Shown piece by piece: positions 53,915-60,857 of a stretch of DNA of 60,857 nucleotides. The stretch is from assembly GCA_027025555.1 (NCBI GenBank), contig JALVQN010000217.1, positions 1 through 60,857 on the forward strand, written 5' to 3'. The position numbers and the translations under genes are program-made. This DNA comes from Desulfobacterales bacterium (lineage in GTDB: Bacteria; Desulfobacterota; Desulfobacteria; Desulfobacterales; UBA2156). The notes beneath the pieces are model-generated. The model searched no databases. It saw only the letters and a list, made by a program, of their open reading frames with translations, and had not been told where the DNA came from. Numbering within the stretch: position 1 is the stretch's first letter; the number at the start of each line of letters is the position of its first letter.

Positions 53915-55551
53915 TTCCCCTGGGCGGCCTGGGAGAAATCGGCTTGAACATGATGGCCGTCCAGTACAACGAGACCCTTTTCGTCATCGATGCGGGTCTC
54001 ATGTTTCCCGAAGAGTACATGCTCGGAGTCGATTTCGTGATTCCCGACATGAGCTATCTGAAAAAGGCGGGACCTAAGGTCTCCGGCATCGTCCTCACCC
54101 ATGCCCATGAGGATCATATCGGCGCCCTTCCTTATCTCCTGAGGGACATCAATGTCCCTGTTTTTGGCACGGCCTTTACATTGGGCATCGCAAGGCATAA
54201 GCTCGAGGAGTATGGAATCCTGCCTTCCAGCAAGCTGCATGAAGTCTCTCCTGGAGAGCATCTCAAGATCGGAAAGCTCGAGCTCGAGTTTATCCGGGTG
54301 GGGCATAGCGTGGTGGATGGCGTGGGTGTGGCGATTCGGACACCTTATGGTCTGATCGTGCACACGGGGGATTTCAAGATCAACCACGCGGCGAGCGGGG
54401 GAATGACCACCGATGTGAATCGTTTCGCACGGTGCGGGGAAGATGGGGTGTTGGCCCTTTTATCCGATTCCACCAACGTGGAAAAGGAAGGGTATACCGC
54501 ATCCGCCGAAGAAATCGGCGAAGCCTTGTACCGGGCCACGGCCGGCCACAAGGGACGCGTGATCATCTCCCTTTTTGCCTCCAATATCGTCCGGATCGGA
54601 AAGATTGTCGACATCGCCAAATCCCAGGGGAGAAAGGTTGTTCTGGACGGAAAGAGCATCGAAACCAGTGTGAATATCGCAAAATCCTTGGGTCTGATGG
54701 ATATTCCTGAAAAGCTGCAGATCGACATCAATCGGGTCGGCGACTTTCCAGATGAAGAGATTCTCATGATCACCACCGGGAGCCAGGGAGAGCCCATGTC
54801 TTCTCTGGCGCGCATGGCCACCAGAACCCATAAAAGGGTGAGCATCCGGAAGGGGGATTTGGTGATCCTTTCCTCCAAGTTCATTCCTGGAAATGAAAAG
54901 GCCATCGGCAAGATCATCAACAAGCTTTACCGGCTGGGCGCCGATGTCATTTACGAGAAAATTTCCGACATCCATGCCAGCGGTCATGCATTCAAAGAAG
55001 AGCTGAAGCTGATGATGACCCTCACCCGGCCCAAATATTTCGTTCCGATACACGGGGAGTACCGGCACCTTGTCTTGCATGCCCATTTGGCTGAAAAAAT
55101 CGGGATACCCAAAGAGCGTATTCTCCTTGCGGAAAACGGGCAGGTCATAGAATTCGACCAAAAGGGAGGAAGAATTCGGGACCGGGTCTACACGGGGCGC
55201 ATCCTGATAGACGGGAAGGGAATCGGCGATGTGGGGAGAAGTGTCCTCAAGGAGCGCCGCCTTTTGTCGGAAGACGGTCTGGTCGTCGTAAACATGGCCT
55301 TTGATGAGGAGACGGGGATTGTCACCTACGGTCCGGAAGTGGTTTCCCGGGGGTTCATTTTTGAAACGGAATCCGGGCATCTGCTGGAAGACGCCAAATG
55401 CGTCATTTTGGAAATCGTGGAGGAGGTGCCTCCTGAAACGCCGAATCGGATCGAGAAGATCCGCACGAAACTCCGGACCGCCCTCAGGCAGTACTTTTAT
55501 TTTGCGATTCAGCGGCGTCCGGTGATCCTTCCGTTTATCGTTGAGGTATGA
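53902..55551 (+). CDS. rnj: ribonuclease J
   Basis: Metallo-beta-lactamase HAHEDHIGALPYLL, GHSVVDGVGVAIRTPYGLIVHTGDFK, HASGHAFKEELKLMMTLTRPKYFVPIHGEYRHL. Confidence 0.95.
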   Translation: MLKLIPLGGLGEIGLNMMAVQYNETLFVIDAGLMFPEEYMLGVDFVIPDMSYLKKAGPKVSGIVLTHAHEDHIGALPYLLRDINVPVFGTAFTLGIARHKLEEYGILPSSKLHEVSPGEHLKIGKLELEFIRVGHSVVDGVGVAIRTPYGLIVHTGDFKINHAASGGMTTDVNRFARCGEDGVLALLSDSTNVEKEGYTASAEEIGEALYRATAGHKGRVIISLFASNIVRIGKIVDIAKSQGRKVVLDGKSIETSVNIAKSLGLMDIPEKLQIDINRVGDFPDEEILMITTGSQGEPMSSLARMATRTHKRVSIRKGDLVILSSKFIPGNEKAIGKIINKLYRLGADVIYEKISDIHASGHAFKEELKLMMTLTRPKYFVPIHGEYRHLVLHAHLAEKIGIPKERILLAENGQVIEFDQKGGRIRDRVYTGRILIDGKGIGDVGRSVLKERRLLSEDGLVVVNMAFDEETGIVTYGPEVVSRGFIFETESGHLLEDAKCVILEIVEEVPPETPNRIEKIRTKLRTALRQYFYFAIQRRPVILPFIVEV

Positions 55552-55674
55552 TGGCCGGCCTGATAAAGGGACGGGAGATTCAGGGAAAAGAGAACGCTTG
55601 GAAGGTCCGGAAAAGCGGGAATCCACACTGCCCGCCCTTCATGGGATGATCGCGATGGAATCTGACGAGCGCCT

Positions 55675-57822
55675 ATGAGCATGCGAAAAGAGATTGTCGG
55701 CATCATTCTGTTTTTTCTGGTGGTTTTGACCCTGGTCAGCCTCTTGTCGTACAGCCCGCTGGATCCCTCCATTCACACCGCTGCAAGCGGCAGAAAAGTC
55801 CATAACCTCTTTGGGCTCTTCGGGGCCCACTTGGCCGGATTCCTGGTGGGACTCTTCGGTGTCGGGGCCTTTTGGATTCCGGTGCTTTTACTCCTTTGTA
55901 GCATTCACTTTTTTGGAGATCACCCTAAAAGCGCCATTATAACGACCCTGGCGGGCGGTATTCTTCTCATCATTACGACCGGAAGCCTTCTGGCCTTCAA
56001 ACACAAGACAGTCCGGATTCTGGGACAGGGATTTTCTTCAGGGGGCATGATCGGATTGCCCATAAAATCCTTCTTGACCGCCTATGCCAATACCGCGGGC
56101 GGGGTGATCACGCTGATGGTCCTGTGGGTCATCGGATTCGTCCTGGCCACCCGGTTTTCCCTGGTCGCCGCCTTCAAGCTCTTTTCGCGCGGCATGCGCG
56201 CTTTGATCCAGCGTGTGGCAGCCTTTATGATTAAATATAAGGAGCGGAAGGAAAAGGTCCGGAAGAGAAAAAGCCTGCCCCGGCAAGATCTTGGGAAAGC
56301 GTCCATCACCATCAAGGCCCCCAAACCAAAGCCCAGCCAAACGGTTCCCGTTCCCAAGCAGGCTGTTTTCGATTTCGTGATCAAGGATTCCGGTTTCCAA
56401 AAACCAGGCGGCGACCTGTTGATTGATCCCGACCACCGGCCTGTTCAGGTGGACGGTGAAAACCTGAAGATGCAGTCCAAGCTCTTGGAGAAGAAGCTGT
56501 CTGACTTCGGCGTGGACGGACGTGTCGTATCCGTGGCGCCCGGACCGGTCATCACCACCTTTGAATACGAACCCGCTCCCGGGGTGAAGATCAGCAAGAT
56601 TGCAAGCCTTTCCGATGACCTCTCCCTGGCCCTGCGTGCCCTGAGCGTTCGGATTGTCGCACCGATCCCCGGAAAGTCGGTGATTGGCATCGAGATACCC
56701 AACGCTGTGCGAGAACTGGTCCGGTTCAAGGAAGTCATCACTTCAATCGCCTTTGAAAAGTCCAAATCCAAACTGAGCATCTGTCTCGGGAAGGATATCG
56801 TGGGGGAGCCGGTGGTGGCGGACCTGACCCAGATGCCCCACCTGCTCATTGCCGGCGCCACCGGTACCGGCAAAAGCGTGGCGCTGAACGGGATGATCTG
56901 CAGCATTCTTTACAAGGCATCTCCTGACGAGGCGAAACTGATTCTGATTGATCCGAAAAGGATCGAACTTTCCCTGTACAATGGCATTCCCCACCTCATC
57001 GCCCCCGTGGTGACCGATGTGAAGGAGGCCAACAACGCCCTCTTCTGGGCCGTCCGTGAAATGGAGCGGCGATACGTGCTCCTTTCTGAAAAAAAGACGA
57101 GGAACATCCGCCAATACAACCAGGCGATCAAAAAGGAAGCCAAACAGAAAAAGGAAGAGACTCCCGAGACGCTTCCGTACATCGTGGTGGTTATCGACGA
57201 ACTTTCAGACCTCATGATGGTGTCCTCCCGGGATGTGGAGTTTGCCTTGATGCGCCTGGCCCAGATGGCCCGGGCCGCCGGGATCCATCTCATCATCGCC
57301 ACCCAGCGGCCGTCGGTGGATGTGCTCACCGGGGTGATCAAGGCCAATTTTCCCGCGCGACTCACGTTTCAGGTCTCATCCAAGACGGACTCCCGTACCA
57401 TCATTGACACCAATGGCGCCGAGTCCCTTTTGGGAAACGGAGACATGCTTTTTATGCCTCCGGGGACGGCCAGGCTCCAGCGCATCCACGGGGCCTATCT
57501 GGCCGAGGAGGAACTCGTCCGGATCGTGGAGTTTTTGAAAAAACAAAAGCCGCCCCAGTATTTGGAGGAGGTCACCCGGCCACCCAAGGAGGAACGGGAA
57601 GAGGGCGGCTCGGAAGAATACGATGCACGCTATGATGATGCGGTGGCCCTGGTCACAAAGATGGGTCAAGCCTCCATCTCCATGATCCAGCGCCACCTGC
57701 GCGTCGGATACAACCGTGCCGCCCGGATCATCGAGACCATGGAAAGAGAAGGCATCGTCGGGCCTTCCGACGGGGTGAAGCCCAGAGAGGTCCTCGTCCG
57801 GAGTTACGACACCGATGCATAG
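55675..57822 (+). CDS. ftsK: DNA translocase FtsK/SpoIIIE
   Basis: 4-TM N-terminus, AGATGTGKSVALNGMICSILY Walker A, IATQRPSVDVLTGVIKANFPARLTFQVSSKTDSRTIIDTNGAE, C-terminal winged helix. Confidence 0.96.
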   Translation: MSMRKEIVGIILFFLVVLTLVSLLSYSPLDPSIHTAASGRKVHNLFGLFGAHLAGFLVGLFGVGAFWIPVLLLLCSIHFFGDHPKSAIITTLAGGILLIITTGSLLAFKHKTVRILGQGFSSGGMIGLPIKSFLTAYANTAGGVITLMVLWVIGFVLATRFSLVAAFKLFSRGMRALIQRVAAFMIKYKERKEKVRKRKSLPRQDLGKASITIKAPKPKPSQTVPVPKQAVFDFVIKDSGFQKPGGDLLIDPDHRPVQVDGENLKMQSKLLEKKLSDFGVDGRVVSVAPGPVITTFEYEPAPGVKISKIASLSDDLSLALRALSVRIVAPIPGKSVIGIEIPNAVRELVRFKEVITSIAFEKSKSKLSICLGKDIVGEPVVADLTQMPHLLIAGATGTGKSVALNGMICSILYKASPDEAKLILIDPKRIELSLYNGIPHLIAPVVTDVKEANNALFWAVREMERRYVLLSEKKTRNIRQYNQAIKKEAKQKKEETPETLPYIVVVIDELSDLMMVSSRDVEFALMRLAQMARAAGIHLIIATQRPSVDVLTGVIKANFPARLTFQVSSKTDSRTIIDTNGAESLLGNGDMLFMPPGTARLQRIHGAYLAEEELVRIVEFLKKQKPPQYLEEVTRPPKEEREEGGSEEYDARYDDAVALVTKMGQASISMIQRHLRVGYNRAARIIETMEREGIVGPSDGVKPREVLVRSYDTDA

Positions 57823-57881
57823 GCCCCCTTTTTCCCGCCCTTTCGTGGAGACCGAAAGGGGGAAAGGTCCCGTTTAAGCCC

Positions 57882-58676
57882 GTGGGAAATGGCATCACCA
57901 TGAAAGACCTGCGCCGATTTGCCGAGGCCTTTGTGTCTGAAGAATCGGAGCAATCGGGAAGGCCGGCATGGTGGAACGCACCGCTTTTGGCCGCTGCTCC
58001 GTCGGATTCAAGATTTGACGCATTGCCCAAGATCGCGGCGGCCGATCATTTCCTGCCCCGGGATCTGCTGCCCACCGTGAAATCCGTGATCGTCTTTTTT
58101 ATCCCGTTTAAAAAGGCCCTGGTCATGGAGAATGCAACCGGCGATCGCCCCTGCCGCAACTGGGGGGCGGCGTATGTGCAGACCAACAATCTCATCGAGC
58201 GTTTGAGCCGGGGCCTGGCGGATCTTTTATCTGAAAGTGGATTTGCATGCGCCCTGACGCCCGCCACCCATAACTTTGATGAAGTCCGGTTGATGGCCCG
58301 GTGGTCCCACAAACACCTGGCCCATCTGGTCAACCTGGGGCGATTCGGCACCCATCATATGATGATTACGCCGTCCGGTTGCGCCGGTCGCCTGGGAAGT
58401 CTTGTCAGCGAAATGGACTTGGGGGATCACCCGTTGATTGAAACCGATCAAGCGTGTCTGTCCAAAGCCGGCCATGAATGTGGCCGGTGCATCCAGGCTT
58501 GCCCGGTGGCGGCGTTACAACCAAAGGCCTTTGACCGGAAGCGTTGCTGGAATCGGCTCAAGGACAACCGTCACACCCTTGTCTGTCTGGCCGATCTCCC
58601 GGAAACCACCCACGTCTGCGGCAAGTGCGCAGCCTCGATGCCCTGCAGCTTCATAAACCCCGTGGCGGAGATTTGA
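57882..58676 (+). CDS. 4Fe-4S protein related to epoxyqueuosine reductase (QueG-like)
   Basis: CGRCIQACPVAALQPKAFDRKRCW and CGKCAASMPCSF; short relative to QueG. Confidence 0.75.
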   Translation: MGNGITMKDLRRFAEAFVSEESEQSGRPAWWNAPLLAAAPSDSRFDALPKIAAADHFLPRDLLPTVKSVIVFFIPFKKALVMENATGDRPCRNWGAAYVQTNNLIERLSRGLADLLSESGFACALTPATHNFDEVRLMARWSHKHLAHLVNLGRFGTHHMMITPSGCAGRLGSLVSEMDLGDHPLIETDQACLSKAGHECGRCIQACPVAALQPKAFDRKRCWNRLKDNRHTLVCLADLPETTHVCGKCAASMPCSFINPVAEI

Positions 58677-58800
58677 TTGGGGGATGTTTTTTCCGAACCG
58701 TCTTGCGGGTTGTTTGTAAAACTTTTACAGGGGGTTCTTTTTTTGCTTGTATCTTATCCGCCTTTCCCGTAGTCTGAATCCCTTAAGGCGGGTGTTCAAA

Positions 58801-58841
58801 CCGCTTCCGGTAACAGCGTACCGGAGGCGGAACATTTTTTT
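58801..58841 (+). terminator. Rho-independent terminator-like hairpin
   Basis: CCGCtTCCGGTA-acagcg-TACCGGAgGCGG then TTTTTTT. Confidence 0.75.
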
Positions 58842-58877
58842 AAGGACCCTGAAGAGCGATTCTAAAAAGGAGTATCC

Positions 58878-60023
58878 ATGACGTTGCCGGTACTTCAGTT
58901 CGGTGATTTGATCAGCCCCGTGCCGATTATTCAAGGCGGCATGGGGGTGGGTATCTCCATGTCGGGGTTGGCCTCCGCCGTGGCCAATGAAGGCGCCGTG
59001 GGGGTCATCTCTGCGGCCATGGCCGGTATTGACGAACCCGATATCCGGGAAAACCCCGTTGGAGCCAACTGTCGATCTGTCAAACGTGAAATTCGAGCCG
59101 CCCGTAAACTGACCCGGGGTGTCCTGGGGGTTAACATCATGGTGGCCCTTACCCATTACGCGGAATTGGTGCAAACAGCCATCAAAGAGGGCATCGACAT
59201 CATATTTGCCGGTGCCGGCCTTCCGTTGGATCTTCCCAAATACCGGGCACCCAGCGGGAAGACAAAACTGGTTCCCATCATTTCCTCGGCCCGCGCCGCC
59301 ATGGTGATCTGCAAGAAATGGATTTCGAAATTCAATTGCCTGCCTGATGGATTCGTGGTGGAAGGCCCCAAGGCGGGCGGGCACCTGGGGTTTAAGGCCG
59401 ATCAGCTTGAAGATCCCAGATTTTCGTTGGAAAACCTCGTCAAAGAGGTCGTTTCCGCTGTAAAACCCTTTGAGATCAAATATAAAAGGCCCATTCCGGT
59501 GATTGCTGCAGGCGGCATATACACCGGTGAAGACATTCGGAGGTTCATCCAGCTGAAAGCGGCCGGGGTGCAAATGGGGACGCGTTTTGTGGCCACCCAT
59601 GAATGTGATGCCGATCCGGCCTTCAAACAGGCCTTTGTCAAGGCGAAAAAAGAGGATCTGGTGGTGATTAAAAGCCCTGTGGGGATGCCTGGGAGGGCGC
59701 TGCGCAACAGTTTTATCGATTCGGTGAACGCTGGAACGAAGAAACCCTTCCGCTGCGTTTACCACTGCATCAAACCCTGTCGACCAGATCGCAGCCCTTA
59801 CTGTATCGCAACGGCACTGGCGGCGGCAAAGAAAGGGTTGCTGAAAAAAGGATTTGCCTTTGCAGGCGTCAATGCCTATCGCATTGATAAGATTATTTCC
59901 GTAAAACAACTCATCGACTCTTTAAAAGCCGAATATACGGCGGCCTGCCGCCGACGGAACAAGACCCCTCGGGACCTGGCGACCCCGTTGGCGCCTCCGG
60001 TCCAGCATCCGGTTTGTTTTTAA
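58878..60023 (+). CDS. NAD(P)H-dependent flavin oxidoreductase / nitronate monooxygenase family
   Basis: IIQGGMGVGISMSGLASAVANEGAVGVISA, VEGPKAGGHLGFK, IPVIAAGGIYTGEDI, GVQMGTRFVATHEC. Confidence 0.93.
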   Translation: MTLPVLQFGDLISPVPIIQGGMGVGISMSGLASAVANEGAVGVISAAMAGIDEPDIRENPVGANCRSVKREIRAARKLTRGVLGVNIMVALTHYAELVQTAIKEGIDIIFAGAGLPLDLPKYRAPSGKTKLVPIISSARAAMVICKKWISKFNCLPDGFVVEGPKAGGHLGFKADQLEDPRFSLENLVKEVVSAVKPFEIKYKRPIPVIAAGGIYTGEDIRRFIQLKAAGVQMGTRFVATHECDADPAFKQAFVKAKKEDLVVIKSPVGMPGRALRNSFIDSVNAGTKKPFRCVYHCIKPCRPDRSPYCIATALAAAKKGLLKKGFAFAGVNAYRIDKIISVKQLIDSLKAEYTAACRRRNKTPRDLATPLAPPVQHPVCF

Positions 60024-60290
60024 TTTCTCTGAAAAGCACCAACGGGAAAGGTTCAAGGGCGCTACACTTGCCCCTTAACCATTGTCTACTGTCTGACAAG
60101 CAGTTTAATCACTTGCTGATAGAAACTTGGTGGAAAAATATAGAAGCTGTTTTAACGCTTCCTTTTCAAATGTACGACGTGCCCGCCGTTTTGGTTTGAA
60201 CCCCAAGCCGAGAGCGCATTCCCCGTTGCTTGCGGCGGGGGATCTTCAAGGATTGACAGCCCGGGCCTTGGAAATAAAAGTGCCGGGTGG

Positions 60291-60779
60291 ATGATGAGCA
60301 ACATAGAGAAATACAAACCTGCCGTCAGGAAGGAGATCCTCATATTGTTTGCAGGCCTTGTGTGGATCGGTGTCGGCGTCATGCTTTTAATGCTGGCCTT
60401 TTCATGGTTGTCGAGGACTTATTCTCCTGACGTTTTTTTGTTTTCAGGCATCGGGACGGTCTTCGCATTGCTGATTCACCACTTTGGGTTCTTGAGGATT
60501 GTCAACAGTAATTTGAAGAGAATCCTTTCGATGACGGGGAAGCGATGTTTGTTTTCCTTTTTCCCTTTCAAGAGTTATTTTCTCATTGGAATTATGGTGG
60601 CCATGGGCATGATGCTGAGGCATTCGGCGGTTCCCAAGCGCTATTTGGCCATATTGTACATCGCCATCGGACTGGCGCTCCTGTTATCGAGCATCCGATA
60701 TATCAGATGCTTTGTGAAAACAGGGAGAGGCGGGCAAATGCAGGGTGACGGCCGCCGTCCCAGCGCCAATGGGCCTTAA
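60291..60779 (+). CDS. hypothetical integral membrane protein
   Basis: 162 aa ORF with four hydrophobic segments. Confidence 0.6.
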   Translation: MMSNIEKYKPAVRKEILILFAGLVWIGVGVMLLMLAFSWLSRTYSPDVFLFSGIGTVFALLIHHFGFLRIVNSNLKRILSMTGKRCLFSFFPFKSYFLIGIMVAMGMMLRHSAVPKRYLAILYIAIGLALLLSSIRYIRCFVKTGRGGQMQGDGRRPSANGP

Positions 60780-60792
60780 GGACGGCGGTGTC

Positions 60793-60857
60793 CTAAACCA
60801 CCTCTTTTCGGATCAACTCCTGGATTTCTTCTTCTTTAAAGGCGGGCTCCTTTAAAA
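60793..60857 (-). CDS. 3' end of a minus-strand CDS running off the window (...LKEPAFKEEEIQELIRKEVV*)
   Basis: Open frame from the window edge to TAG (CTA at 60793-60795). Confidence 0.45.
   Translation of the reverse strand, partial: LKEPAFKEEEIQELIRKEVV

Noticed and set aside
1-60857. CRISPR arrays, tRNA/rRNA genes, transposases, integrases, phage genes
   Set aside because: No repeat-spacer periodicity, cloverleaf genes or mobile-element ORFs seen by eye; a tRNAscan/CRISPR search would be needed to be certain.

Overview
The 60.9 kb window is gene-dense and GC-rich. Its content (HdrCBA-MvhD-MetVF, LptD, FtsK, AmrS, TAXI-TRAP) fits a Gram-negative anaerobe of the Desulfobacterota type, but the taxonomy is inference. 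I see no rRNA, tRNA, CRISPR or transposase. Main blocks: (i) an hdrC-hdrB-hdrA-mvhD-metV-metF electron-transfer/methylene-THF reductase operon, in which mvhD is interrupted by an in-frame TGA that looks like a selenocysteine codon followed by a good bacterial SECIS hairpin; (ii) a RpiR-type regulator, enoyl-CoA hydratase, ADP-forming acyl-CoA ligase and TAXI-TRAP transport cluster with two TAXI binding proteins; (iii) a long minus-strand envelope/LPS run (lptD, heptose kinase, SDR, gmhA-like, NusG paralogue, holB, ricT, metG, PBP, kdnA, kdnB, giant GlmS-like protein); (iv) surE, YhaM-like, tmk and then a cysteine synthase fused to a CysRS-like domain whose HIGH and KMSKS signatures are both lost; (v) a thiamine salvage operon (thiM-thiE-thiL) behind a TPP riboswitch; (vi) plsC, RNase J, ftsK, a QueG-like protein and a nitronate-monooxygenase-like protein. 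The best candidates for novelty are the CysK/CysRS-like fusion (45663-47942) and the Sec-MvhD (9158-9658) acting with a tandem-fused HdrA. No database search was possible, so all product calls rest on motif and sequence recognition.
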